DNA from: Aristolochia californica
Taxonomy: Eukaryota > Streptophyta > Magnoliopsida > Piperales > Aristolochiaceae
NCBI GenBank assembly: GCA_029961685.1
Contig: JARWKL010000003.1
Coordinates: forward strand, 15,727,884 to 15,791,883
Reading direction: 5' to 3'
DNA: 64,000 bases
Shown here: piece after piece, positions 9,750 to 22,247 of the stretch
Layout of the letters: every line of letters begins with the position of its first letter
Position numbering within the stretch: position 1 is the stretch's first letter
Made by a program: the position numbers and the translations under genes
Notes under the pieces: model-generated
Seen by the model: the letters and a program-made list of their open reading frames with translations, nothing else
The model's database searches: none
Told to the model about the DNA's origin: nothing

Positions 9750-12700
9750 CTAATGGCCAATTGACTCCATTGCAACCCGTACAAGACGAAGTATACCCTC
9801 AACATCATGTATGTTGAACTCAAGAACTCTTTTCACATAAGAAATGCCCTCAGGTCGATATTGTGGATCTTCATTTGCATTAGCCACAGCAAAAGCATTT
9901 TGTGATTTACGTAATGCCTCCATTGCCGAGTTCATATCCTGTGCCTACATTCATTAACGAGAAAAACAAACGATACTCTTAAGATGTCCCTAATCCATGA
10001 CTTCAATTATATCTAAGAACACATTGATCAAGACCAAAACTGAATAAAATTGGTGATTTATATCCAAAGAGTAAATTTTAACAGGAAGAAAGATATAGAA
10101 GGCGTAAAAGAAAGCTTCTCAAGTCACTGACAAAAGAAACAAAATATAATATTAATTGACTCAGAAATTGTTAACGTAGAACTCACAAAATTGAGAAGCC
10201 GGACGAAGTTGGGCCGATTGCGAGCGACAATAACATGGTTGCCAGCAATCTGAGGAGAGTTCACAGACTTGGCTAAAGCAGTCTTATCCACTGTAGCCTG
10301 ATTGTTTAAGTTGTCAACATCAGATGCAGATGAAGAGGGTGACTCACCTGAAATTAGTAAACAAAATAGGATTGGTCAATCTACATAGAGAACACCTTCA
10401 GAGCTTCTAAAGAACAAATAGATACTTGAAACAGAAAAGCACCATTTCCAATAGGTTCCCAGCATTTGGAAGCAGATTTTTTTTTCCTTATTCTTCACTG
10501 GTGATTATTTTATTAAATAAAGCCTGCAAGATAAGATTTTTTTCTAAAACTAGAAGATAAGTTACATTTTTTAAATAAAGATACATTTTTTTAGCAGATT
10601 GTAACTACAAAGTTGGTACTTCCTTTTGAAAAACATCTATAAACTGGGAATTTCTTAAACTCGTGATACATCTTTAGTTGTGTGGCACTTCATAAGACTA
10701 TTGGGTTGGAATATCTGAGCAACAGAGGCTTAACAGTTGCCTGGTTAAATGGGAATGAAATGGATAGCAGTTAGAGATTCCAGAAGTAAATACACAAAAA
10801 ACCAAAACATCAAGGATCTACATTTTGCATGCACATTAAGAACCACTACAAAACATTTAAATTTACCTGGAAGAACCATCTGTAGAGCAGACTGTAGCTC
10901 ATGTCGATCTTTATTTGCACTGGAGTTTTTTGAGTAAATGACCCTCATATAGGCCACCTCCATGCATTTGTATGCTAGGCAAGCAGCAGCCATATCTTTG
11001 TGTTTCTCATACTCATGCGCACAAAACCTACAGAATCCCATAAACAACGTTTTTCTTCATAAATTACGAGATAAATTCTTGAAAGCATACAGACAAAACA
11101 TGCCAAAAGGCAGTGAGATTAGTTTGACTAGACATACTCGCAGAGCTTAGCAGTATCAGTGTAAACTTGCATTGACTGAGTTGTTTCCCCATGCTTAGCT
11201 CCTTCAGAACATACGGGTTCTAAAAGTGAAGCCCCGTGAAGAAACTTCAATGCCGCCTCAAAGTATAACCCCGTACTTTCTTGACCACCACCATTCTGTA
11301 ATGATAATTCCAGCAGTTCAGTAAGGAAGCACTAAAAGAATATTTTCAAAGCTTAAAATTGAAGTGTGAGAGGAGAGGTATGCAAACCTTCACTCGATCA
11401 GCAGTGTGCTTCAAATCCTTTGCTTCTCTCATGGCACTTTCAGCAGTGTGCCTCAAGTCCTTCACATCTTTCACAGCACTGGAAGCAATTTGACACGAGT
11501 CCTTCAGGACTGGACTGGGGGCATCCGGTTCCCTTGTTGCAGTTCCATTAGGTGTTAGATGTCTCAAACCACTCTTGTGAACCCCATTCGGGTTATCAGA
11601 TTTTCTAGGCTGCCTCGGCAACTTCAATGCATCAGTACCAGCAGCATCACCAAGCAACACATCTGACCTGCTTCCTTTATGTGGTGCAGGCACTGCCCGT
11701 AAGGACCGACCTTGCATTTCATGCTTATCAGCAGGTGGTAAAGATTTCCCTCTCCCTGTGCCTGTTTCTGCTTGATCAGCCCTCTCTGAAAGAACCCGAC
11801 TGACTGATCTTTCTTCTTCATGACTTGATATCTGAGGCAGGTTAATCTGTGGATTGGCTTTCCCACTTTTCGAGATGGGATCTGTCTGGTGCTTAATCAA
11901 CATGGGAGAGTGAAGATCAGAAAATTCTGGTATTCCAAATTTAGACAGAATAGTCTCCCTTCTACTATCACAAGACCATTTTGCAGCTGTATCTTTCCTG
12001 CCCATGTAATTGTCATCTTCTTTACCAGACTTCTTATTAAATTTTCCATCTCTATCACGCTCATGGAAAGGTTGACCATGAGATTCGGTATCAGCCTCAT
12101 ATCGGTAGGTCCCACCACCCTTACCTGGTTCCCCCTGCTCACTCGGAAAATTAGAAAGCTTCTTATCTCTATCACTCCTGGGCTTTTCTTTGAACTTTGA
12201 AGAACTTTTAGTTGATTTACGTTGAGAAGACCCATTAGCACGATAGTGGTTATTTTGCTTGTCCTGGTTGTGTTCAGGATCTTTACCTATAGGCTGACTC
12301 AGAAAAGAATTATGCAAATCCAAGGTGTCAAATGATGAACCTTCATTCACCATGTTGATGTTTTCAATTTGAGGAGGAAAAGTTTTGTAATGAGAACCAC
12401 CAAATGTCTTTGGCAATTTTTTATCCTTAGATTTTCCCCCAGAAATTCGATCAGCATCTCTCTCATCCTGATAATCATCATGCACTCCCCGCAGAGGATC
12501 AAGTATCAAAGATTCCGCAATCCTGTTTGACTCTAGTGATGAATTGTTCTGGACAATAGAGAAGGCTTTTCCTTTCCTTATCTTCCCATGTCGCCCAAGT
12601 CCACCATCTTCACCATCTGATAAACCCAAATTAGTTGCTTCATCTTTACCCTGAAGAGTCCTCATATTAGCTATGAATCTGTCAGAGTTGGAAACCCTCA

Positions 12701-15700
12701 TTGGAGATGAAGACACTGATTCCACTGGAGAGCCCTTCACTTCCTGACAGTTGGTTTTACTTTTCCGAGATCCAGAAATCTTTGAAGAACTTGAAGTCGC
12801 TGCAACAGAAGATTCAGTCTTATAACCAAGGTCCTTCTTCAATGAATCAGTACCATCCAAGCTCCGCTTTTCCACATCCATGTTATCTGCCACAGGGTCT
12901 CTATTGCCACACAAGAGTATTTTGGTTATCCTACCCTTCTTGTCTGTCCTACCATCCACATTAATATTGCTACATTCTTTTAAATTAGATTTCGACAGTT
13001 TGAGCTTCTTTTCCTTCCTATTCTCACTTTCACTCATTTCCTCCTTCAGAGAAACTCCATCATTAAGGTTGTCATCTCCGCTCACAGGATGAGCCATCTG
13101 ACTCTCCTGCCACTCTTTCACTTTCCTCTTCTTCGTGGCCATATCTGACTTACCTGGATTAGACATGTATAAGGCCCCAAGTTGGGCATCGTATTTGCCA
13201 GGCAGAGAACTCTCAACTTGAGATTTTGGCTTCTTAATTGAAGAGTGTACATACTCCTTCACATCACCCTTTGAGTCCTTGGAAGAAGAATAACTCTGTT
13301 GCTTCTGGGAGTTCTTACCTGACAGTTTGATTGGCAAACAATTACTAAAATTGGAAGCAGCCCTTCCAGTTGGTTCATGGTCTGAATGCCCATCATCAAC
13401 AGAATATTGAGAGTCTTCCCTCTTAATCTTCTTGGAATTTCTAAAAGCATCTTGATCAAGATCTCTCTCAGCTTCTTTGTTACTCTTAGTTTTGACACTT
13501 TTCCCACTTTGCTCAACATAATCACCTGCAGCATTTACGAATAGAAAAGGAAAATGAGGTAACAAATTTAATCCTGAAAATAAAAACAGTAAAAAGAAGA
13601 CTAAGAAATACCTCCGTCAGAATATCGTTCCAATTGCCTGTGCTTCTCTTTCTGTTTATGTCCAGGCTTCTCTACAGTGAGATCATTAGTTTTGGTTGTA
13701 AGTGTGAAGCTAGATTTGTTAGCAGGATTGGAATCTAATGAAGACTGGTTTACATCATTGATACTTCTACTCTTTACAGACACTTGGTGGCTCTTTTTTG
13801 TAGAATATGAAACAAGAGTGAGACTAGTACTGTTAGCTGGATTTGGTGTGTCCTTAGATCCACCATGCTTCTTTTTTCCACCAACCAGAAGAGCTTGTGC
13901 GCTTAATTGGTGGGTCTGATCATTAGAAGGTAACACTGTTGGAGGTACACCAGATGAAGGTCCAGCTTGCATGACAGGGTTCTGATAAGATGCATGCAAA
14001 GCTCTGGTAGTCTCCTCTTCACTGAAAGAACACTTGTTCATTCCAGGCCTACAAACCAATAGAAGATAGTGAAATTATGGCAACAACAATACAATGTCAT
14101 AATAATTTTCAAGTTCATTATATCTAAGACCAGAGCCCTAAACCAAAAACTGATTTCTAAACTAGAAAACCACAGTCCAAGAAACCGAGTTCTGACATCA
14201 GAAGACTGCCTGGACTCATGGTAAATGATCCAAATCATCTAGCCAAGATGCAAAAATAGCATAAACAGTAAAGAAAACTAAAATAAAATAGTTTGAAGCC
14301 TAAAAGGCTGCAGGAACAGAATTATCACTAATGGGGCCTGACTCTCACATATGCCTAAGCGATTGCTTCAATGAATGAACAACAGTCATTACCCACAATC
14401 AAGTCCATGTGGTTGGTATAAACTTATGAGCCTAAATATGAGAACTGATACAAACCCCCGTAAGTAATTGGTGCATCAAGAACATGAATCACCCACAGAA
14501 AGAGAATGAATGAATTCACCAGTAATCTACTTCCAATGAGGTACTCTTTTTGTACTACAGCAACATGGAAAGTGGAAAGTCACCAAAAGTTTCAGAAAAA
14601 TCAAAGCTTGTGATTCAAGAAGATATCAGACACCTGACTTCACTTTAGCATGTCCAATGAAAAGTGAAATTCCACTCATTATCCATGTATGAATCAAGAT
14701 ACATATAAACACCCAAGAGTACTCTTATTATCTGGTCACCCACCAATACTTGAAGGAGATTATGATCTTGGGAGGTAAGAATCACATTACTGCATTATTG
14801 CCAATCTATAATCGGTAAGTTTTCAACTTTAACTTTGGAATTAATTAAGTGGGCTGCACACCTATTAGATTGTCATTCTGGGTATGACTTTTTCACTTGG
14901 AATGTCATTTAGGACTGCAGAAATTCCCCTCCCGAAAAAGTAAATAGGATTTAATCTGTTGTAAAAAGTAAATAGGATTTAATCTGTTGTGACCCAGTCA
15001 AAGGGCACATTAGTTCTATTGTGATTTGACCAAATTAGTGGTTTTGAAAAAATCTCAAAAATATAAAAAGATATTGTTCCTAGTGAGTCTTTTTGTCCTT
15101 TACTTTTCAAGTGCTGGTGGGGAACTTACAGCCAGTCCATCAGGTTACACAGCCACTTCTTGGGAAGGCTCAGCGGATTCACATGATAAGGTAAGAGACG
15201 CCATGTCTCACAACGATCACAACAGACCCACGTTTCTTGAACCAGAACAGGCGCTACTACAGTTGCCAAACCAGCTTCATTAGAGGGTCCATTCATTAAA
15301 GCAGTAACAGCAGGACCCTTTGCATATAAATCAGATGTTGTTGACATATTTTCAACCTTTCTACCACCAGATCTCTCCTTGGACTTTTCAATAACTGTTT
15401 GACTATCTTTATCAGCGTCAAGCCTTAGATCCTTTGACCTACCCTTATTAGCATCAATGGGGTCTCTATCACTTTCTGCCTGCTCATATTTCAAATCCCC
15501 AGAAGAATCTCTATGGGAATCCTTGCATATGGTCTTACTGGAATCCTTGCGATATCCGCTTGAGTCATTCTTATTTTCAGAAAAAATTTCTCGAGTTTGG
15601 GCACTCTTCTTCTCTTTAATTTGGACAGATGAAATAAGCTTCAAGCCTTCCTTTGGTATCTCAACAGCTGGCAGATTAATATTACTTTTACTTCCCTTCA

Positions 15701-18409
15701 CCTTCTTCTTTCCACCTGAAAGTTGTTCTTTCCCTTGGTGCACTTTCACTGCATCCTGCTCTACAGAAGATGCTTTTTTAATTGATTTCAGCCTAGCAGG
15801 CTCCATAGATTCATTAGGCTGCTCTATCCGCCCCCTAAACCCATCCGGGTCAGTTCTGATGGCATCAAAGAATTTTTCGTCTTTCCTATGATCAAAAGAA
15901 ACATCACAGAGACTATTTGCTTTTTTCTCCTCCAGAGCCTTCTCGTCCGAACTCATCTTTGACCCAAGCTTCCCTCTGATAGATAATGGTTCATCATTCC
16001 TAGTATTGACCTGGGCAGCCACTGACTCAAGAGATTCCTCCTTCAGAAGATCCAACACGGAGGATCTTTCCTTTGTCACACTTCTATTGGATTCTTTAGA
16101 AATAAGTTTTGCTAAGTCACCATTAACCAGCCTCTCAGATCTTTTACAAACAGCTTTTGAACCAAAGAGGATGGGAATCTTCAATGCATTAGAAACCATC
16201 TCCCTACCTGCTGGAGTCTCAATGTCTATATCAAACTCCAGAAAGGAGTTTGCATCAATTTTATCTGTGGACTTTGTTTTCCTTTCAGTGGAACCTTTGG
16301 TTTCAGCTGAAGGCACAGAAGACATTTCTTGACCAACTTTTCGGACTTTCCCTGGCTTGCTATCTTTAGAAAACAGTTTTTCCTTTTCAGGCAAGTGCAA
16401 TAGACTTTCCGGAAGAGGTGAAAGAAAGTAACCTCCCAGTACTGGAGATGTCATAATCTGCTTGAAACATTTAAAACAGGCACAACATAAATAAATAAAC
16501 CACAACTAACTTGAAACACACTGGGGGGCTCAAAATAGTGGGAAAATGAAAAAAATATCAGAAAACTTACCTGGATTATGGTCCTTGGGGATTCATCAGG
16601 TTCAACTCGGACCTCAGGGGACAATTCTCCACTTGCATCAGGGCTGTCCTCCAACGACGAAGAGGGGGAAATGTCAAGTCCTAAACCACTGTAAATTGCA
16701 GCATTTTTTCTGGCCAAAGAATTGTCATTGCCAACTTTAATACGAACTTTGAGTGTCTTCTGATCATTTGCGTGAGCAGGTTTATTCACAGCTTCATGAT
16801 GCTTGGGAGAATGTTGACTGCTAACTGCTATATTAGAGATAAAACATCCATCTCTTTTTGCACTGTTTTCTGTATAAGAAAGTGCGGAAGCAGACTGCAC
16901 ATTACCAGGACATGACCTTAAGAACTGGGACTCACAGCCTGAAATTGTAAGGTTTTGACAGGCATTCTGGAATCATAAAACATCCATCAGGTAACTATGC
17001 TGTAATGCTACCATTAACTATGTAACTTACATAGGTTAAATCTTTAAAGTTGGTACCTCTGGGGGCAGGTTGATAGGAGATTTTGGTGCAGCAGTAGTCT
17101 GCTTTTGTGGGGACTTAGGATGAGCCCAAATCGAAGGAAAACGCTGATATGAAGGCAAAAAGGACCCGTACCCACCAAATTTTGCTCCTGTAAATGAACA
17201 ATTTATCAGACACAACTAAAACCCTACATTTACACAAACCAAATGCTGCCTAATGATTTCTACTGCATGACAGCATACCCAAGTTTTCTGCAGACACTCC
17301 ACCTTCAAAATCTTTCTGAAAGTGTCCCAAGACTTGATGAATTTTTTGATCCTGAAAGGCAAGAAGGTCAAAATCTCACTATAGAGTACAGCTTGTTGCA
17401 AACAGAAAAAACATGTACTTGCTGCAGAAGAGGGCAGGGTTATATGCACAATCGAAACAAAATCTAGAAACACCTGTTATGTATATGGCAAGCATCTGTT
17501 ACATGCAGAAATAAGTTAGTCCGTGTGTCACTTAACATTTCATGCAGTCGATACGTGTTGCTGTGGAAACCTTTCCTTTTACATAGGTCTAAAGGGAGAG
17601 CAAAAATTTACAACCATGGAACGCATATTGAAAACTCTGTGTGACTGGTTGCCACGAGGCATTTCCAAAAAGGGAGAGCTTTATTTAACAGTCTCAGCAT
17701 TATATGTTGGATCTCGTTTAATTCAACTATAAATTATAAAGTAAAAAAACCCACAAAACCTATAAGACTTTAGAAAGGTGCAAGCAAATAAAAGCCTTGC
17801 AACAACACCAATTAAACCCTATGGAACACATATTCAAATGCTAAACTACTTTGGGAAATATATCAAAGAGAGCAATCCTAAGTCCAAATTCATCCAAATT
17901 GTATCCAGAATCAACCATCCCTTGCACATTCATTCTGCTCAAAGACGTGCCAAGGATTAGTCAGGAATTTCTAAACAAATAAGATTTTGGAAGAAACACC
18001 AACTGACAAATAAAAAAAATAAAAAATTAAAGATTAGTTGCCACTTTTCTACTATTCAATTGGAGTACTGCAACCAAACACAACAGGCATCCGTGTTATC
18101 CATATCAGCCAAGCTCCTTTGGAGCAAATTTGAATTGATCAGTCCAAAACGGAATCTTTCAGATGAATCACAAATACCAAAAAATTCAAATGCAAAAGCA
18201 AGTGATATACATATTCTTCCCAGACTGGGGAGAAAAATCCAGAGGCAACTTACAAGGTAAGAGAAATCTTTGTCAGGGTCGACACCAGCGTCATCATCGT
18301 GATAATAGGAAGCCTCGCCCTCTTCAAGCTCGTTTTCTTCCATATCGGTTCCGACACTGAACCCTAACCCTAACCCCTTCCTCGCATCTCTACTCCCCAA
18401 AGAGAGCAT
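9750..18409 (-). CDS. CW-type zinc finger protein, 11 exons, 1,777 aa
   Basis: Coding exons on the minus strand in order: 18409-18254, 17351-17279, 17187-17057, 16966-16571, 16457-15130, 14048-13612, 13525-11388, 11295-11138, 11027-10867, 10347-10187, 9944-9750. All introns are GT-AG, the sum is 5,334 nt and the frame is kept at every junction. The N-terminus (MLSLGSRDARKGLGLGF, then ENELEEGEA) and the IHQVLGHFQKDFEGGVSAENLGAKFGG block match the plant CW zinc finger family. The CW domain is at about residues 660-702, split by the exon 5/6 border: WVCCDRCETWR, WLC and MNKC give the probable zinc ligands C665, C668, C689, C701. A KKRKVK nuclear signal lies near residue 972. The C-terminal 220 residues form a conserved helical region (FCAHEYEKHKDMAAACLAYKCMEVAYMRVIYS). 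CW domains bind histone H3 Lys4-methyl tails, so a nuclear chromatin role is inferred. The long middle is Ser/Lys-rich and probably disordered. The start at 18409 is chosen because the conserved N-terminus begins there. No break was found. Confidence 0.93.
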
Positions 18410-18746
18410 TAAAGCCCGTCGCCGGAGGACAATGCTCAGTTTCCCTCAGAAGAAGTACCATGTCCAAGAGCATCCATCACCGAAAAGACCAATTTTCCCC
18501 AACCCATTATACCAGTCAAAAATCCAGAAGAAAACCCATCAACTAATTCACAAAACAAAGGCCCTGATCGGCCGTCCCGCAAATCTTGAGAAAATTAATT
18601 CCCCAGAAATGCAAAAATAAAAAACACCAAGCAAACCTCCCCACCAAGAGATCAAATACAAGAAAAAGAGCGATTCCGATGACGGAACAGGTGGAACACA
18701 AAATCGCGTCGCGATCGAGGCAGAGATCGCAAGAACGGCTGGGTTG

Positions 18747-18760
18747 TATTTTTATTTAAT
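18747..18760 (-). promoter_or_regulatory. Possible TATA-like element of the CW gene
   Basis: The minus strand reads ATTAAATAAAAATA about 340 bp upstream of the start codon, just before a GC-richer stretch that could be the 5' UTR (18410-18720). The placement suits a core promoter, but the sequence is AT-rich enough for chance. The region also has TC-rich tracts (18900-18960) typical of plant promoters. Confidence 0.25.
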
Positions 18761-20144
18761 GGCGTATTTCGCCGGTTTTTTTTCCTTTTGTGTTTTGGGT
18801 GAAACGATTCAAGTCCGCAGGGACGATGGCCGATCTAACCAGAAGACAACAAAAGAGAGAAAGGTTTTTACAGCAATATTAAAAATTAAAAACGAAAACC
18901 TTTTCCCTCGTTTTCTTTTCTTTTCTTTTTTTTTGTTTTTTTTCTTCCTCGGAGTCTTTTTATTTCTTGCGTTTACTCACTTCACCTTTCCCCGTCGGGC
19001 TCCGAGTTTTGACGCCATGGTCTGTCTGTGTCAGCTTTCTTCGTAAAATCCTGTCGACTCCCATCTTTATTTTTCTTCAGTTATCAACAAACTATATTTC
19101 TTATCTGTTTTCTTAGGTTTCACCCGGCCACAAGCGGGGGGGACTTCCCTTATCCAACGGCCAATAAATCCAATCACAGCAGCTGGGCCCACCTTTTCTT
19201 TCCCTCACTGTCAAGAAAAAAAAGCAAGGGGATTTTCTTCCTTTAATCACTATTGCGAAGAAACTTCCTCATTTCATGCGGCTACAACCTACAAATAATA
19301 TATACATATTATCAGACTCCACCGAAGCGAGAAACAACAACAAGCTAGTCGGAATGCCGAAAATAGCCTCGATGCCAAGCGGCCAAGCTTAGGACAGCCA
19401 CCAGGGACGTGGGCAAAAGGGCGTCATTTCGTTGACCGTGGGCTCCCTGTTGTCTATCGCGGTTTTCTTGTCCGATGCCATATGGCCATGGGTCCAACAA
19501 AAGTACCAAAAACCCCCCATTTTAATTTGTCATGACCGCTGTGTCCCAGCCAGGAATTATTCTGGATTCTTCGTCTCAATCAACTTTGCCGCTGTTGGTC
19601 TGATTTTTGGTTCGTTTATCTGGTGACTCAGCCTCCTAACTCCCTTCTTAAAGAAAGGAAAACTATGCTTTTCTAGTTGAAAGCAGTAGACGCAAAAAAT
19701 AGACCATGAATTTATGTATATCTCCTATGCTTCTCTGTCAAAAATTTGTAAACGGAATACTTCCCAGTTCCTTTATCAAGTTGTACTCTGAAATCGGTTC
19801 TGTAACATTTAGACAGGTGCCCCGCTCAAATTGTTTCTTTACACGGAAGGTTCTTTCTTTTCTTGATATCTTAATCAATATTACAAAAGAATATTGTTGA
19901 GTATACTCCAAATAATAAGAGTGGAATTACCACTCATGATGGAATGCAAATCACATATGGATTTGATATACAAAGTTATGATAATATGATTTTTTTTTTA
20001 TTTTGATACTTATTCTCGAGTGATTCGAATAAAATTTTATGAAATTTTATAAAAAAAATAGAATGTATATTAAAGTGGAGTCTTTGAGAATTGTAGAACA
20101 ATAAAAATATTAAAAACTTTAGATAGTTTAGAACTTTTAAGTGT
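18761..20144. other. 5' flank of the CW gene, no element recognised
   Basis: A 1.4-kb stretch between the gene and the copia-A insertion. The first part is pyrimidine-rich (about 18898-18960), and the part nearest copia-A is AT-rich. Short plus-strand frames show no family likeness. It may hold the gene's upstream regulatory DNA. The left target duplication of copia-A (TTATC, 20145-20149) ends it. Confidence 0.5.
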
Positions 20145-20149
20145 TTATC

Positions 20150-20799
20150 TGTTACCATACATTGGAATGTATATAAGATAGGAGTTATGTTAACATTTGT
20201 TGTATAAATAATTACATGTATATAGGTTAATTAGAAAGAGATTAGATAGGCTGAGTCGCATTGTATTTAGCCCATGGGCTGTATTGTAATTGACCTAACC
20301 GTAAGTTTAAATAGAAAAGAATGAGAGGGAAGCATCACTCTCGTTTTTCTCTCTTCCCGTTTTTCTAGCCTCTCTCGTGTCTTCCTGTTCACATTGAACT
20401 CAGAGCTTGGAGGTCTTATCCTTAGCTATTCCGTCAGCCTCTTGTGGTGGTGTTTCTGTCCACGGAACTCAGAGCTTGGAGCTCTAGTCCTTGACTGTTC
20501 CATTAGCCTCTAGTGGTGGGGTTTCTGTCCACGCAAACTCAAAGCTTGGAGCTCTTGTTCTTGGTTGTTCCATCAACCTCTTGTGGTGGTGTTTCTGTCC
20601 ACAAAACTTAGAGATTGGAGCTCTAGTCCTTGGCTATTCCGTCAGCCTCTGGTGGTGGGGTTTCTGTCCACGCAAACTCAGAGCTTGGAGCTCTTGTTCT
20701 TGGTTGTTCCGTCAACCTTTAGTGGTGGCCATTGCTGCTCTCTCCAGCAACTATGTTGGCTATTCTCATTAGCCTTTATTCACCTAGAAATCTTTGTCA
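20150..20799 (+). repeat. 5' LTR of copia-A
   Basis: Starts TGTTACCATACATTGG and ends TTTGTCA. It is 650 bp long against 510 bp for its partner at 33339. The difference is explained by two extra copies of a 70-bp tandem unit. The PBS follows at once. Confidence 0.93.
20396..20745 (+). repeat. Five tandem 70-bp units in the copia-A 5' LTR
   Basis: Each unit starts near (G/A)AACTCAGAGCTTGGAG and runs through a CTCTAGTGGTGGGGTTTCTGTCC-like end; successive units alternate slightly in wording. Five units are present here and three in the 3' LTR (33584-33793). Confidence 0.88.
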
Positions 20800-20810
20800 T
20801 GGTGTCAGAG
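20800..20810 (+). other. Primer binding site of copia-A
   Basis: TGGTGTCAGAG directly follows the LTR. It differs by one base from the tRNA-iMet complement TGGTATCAGAG. Confidence 0.8.
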
Positions 20811-21087
20811 TTTGAAGCTGATCTCGAAATTTTTTCTGGGTGTGGTGGTTCAGCTACTCTGTGTTAAACGTGAGCTTGCAGCTCAAGGTTTCTGTTTGAG
20901 GAGTCAACGTTCTGTTTTTTCTTTTTTTTTTTTTGTGTGGGTCTACTGTTCAAGGCTGAACGTGCTCTGCTACTCTGTTGTTCAGAAGCTCGGTGACCTT
21001 GGGTCTGGTCACTTTAGTGGTGGTAGTTCTGAAATTTTCAGCAAGGGTTTCAGCATTTTTGTTGCTCTCAGCTTACTGTCTTTCTTC

Positions 21088-22090
21088 ATGTCAACAGACA
21101 AGAAATGTGTTTCTCCTATTCGGTTCACGGGTAAAAACTACAGTGCCTGGGCATGTCAGTTCCGTTTATTTGTCATGGGAAAAGAATTATGGGGTTATAT
21201 AGATGGGTGTGATCCAGCACCTCACGAGGTCGAAGCTTTGTCAAAATGGACCACCGCAGATGTTATGGTCATGACCTGGATACTTGGCACTGTTGAGCCT
21301 CACCTAGTTTTTAATCTGAGGCCCTATAAAACTGCAACGAATATGTAGAAATACCTCCACATGGTTTATCATCAAAACAGCACGGCTCGACGTTTTCAAG
21401 TGGAGTATGGATGGCTAACTTCACACAAGGAAGCCTTTCCATTGAAGAATACTTTTCAGTTTTTCAAAATCATTGGGCTGACTATGCCGACATCGTTTAT
21501 GAGAACGTTCCAGTTTCTGCTTTCTCTGTTGTTCAAGCTATGCATAAGACCAACAAGAGATATCAATTCTTGATGAAGCTCCATTCTGAGTTTGAGATTG
21601 CCCGTTCTCATCTGATGAATCGTCATCTTGTGCCGTCTTTGGATGCTTGTTTGAGTGATCTTCTTAGGGATGAGCAGCGCGTTGCTACTCAGGCTAGCAT
21701 GGAACATCAGGCCCATGTTGATGCCTTTGCTACTATGGCCTATGCAGCACAAAGGAAAAATAAGGGTCAGGACATGAGTTTTGTCCAGTGCTTTCACTAT
21801 AAAGATTATGATCATTTTGCTCAAGAATGCCCAAAGAAATCCTATAACTACTGCAAGAAATCAGGTCATCTCATCATAGCTTGTCCTACTCGCCCTGAAA
21901 AGAAGAAGGGTACAACTTATCATGCCTCCATTGGTACTTCTAGTTCTGCAGCATTACCGACTGTAGTCCCGATTACTCCGACTCTTGTTCCTACTACCCC
22001 CGCAAATCCGAACACACTCACCCCTCAAATGGTACAACAGATGATCATCTCTGATTTTTCTACTTTTGGTCTCTCAGGTAAGCATAAAGT
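21088..22090 (+). pseudogene. copia-A gag remnant
   Basis: An ATG at 21088 opens a frame with KNYSAWACQFRLFVMGKELW, typical of the copia gag N-terminus. A TAG at 21346 and a frameshift near 21400 interrupt it; the frame from 21411 continues with IEEYFSVFQNHWADY and FLMKLHSEFEIARSHLM. The zinc knuckle region at about 21788-21890 reads CFHYKDYDHFAQEC then YNYCKKSGHLIIAC: the second Cys of the first knuckle is displaced, so it looks damaged. Confidence 0.85.
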
Positions 22091-22247
22091 CTCTGGTCAG
22101 CCATGGTATTTTGATTCTGGGGCTTCTAACCATATGACCAACACTATCGTATCTCTTCCAATGTCCAAAAGTATTGTTGGTGATCTTTCTCCTACCTTAG
22201 CTGATTTTTTTGTCCCCTGTTCTTCTTTCTGTTGGTCAGTTGGTTGA
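22091..22247 (+). pseudogene. copia-A aspartic protease remnant
   Basis: Shows WYFDSGASNHMTN, the copia protease active-site motif with the DSG intact, followed by a short stretch and a stop at about 22245. Most of the domain between here and the integrase zinc-binding region is deleted or frameshifted. Confidence 0.8.

Noticed and set aside
11889..13092. Plus-strand frames opposite the CW gene
   Set aside because: They are antisense shadows of the 2.1-kb exon 7; codon pattern and homology belong to the minus strand.
14936..14990. Short duplication AAAGTAAATAGGATTTAATC in intron 5
   Set aside because: A simple 27-bp tandem duplication inside an intron, away from splice sites; no sign of function.
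18060..18620. Plus-strand frames over the 5' end of the CW gene
   Set aside because: They run antisense through exon 1 and the 5' flank and resemble nothing known.
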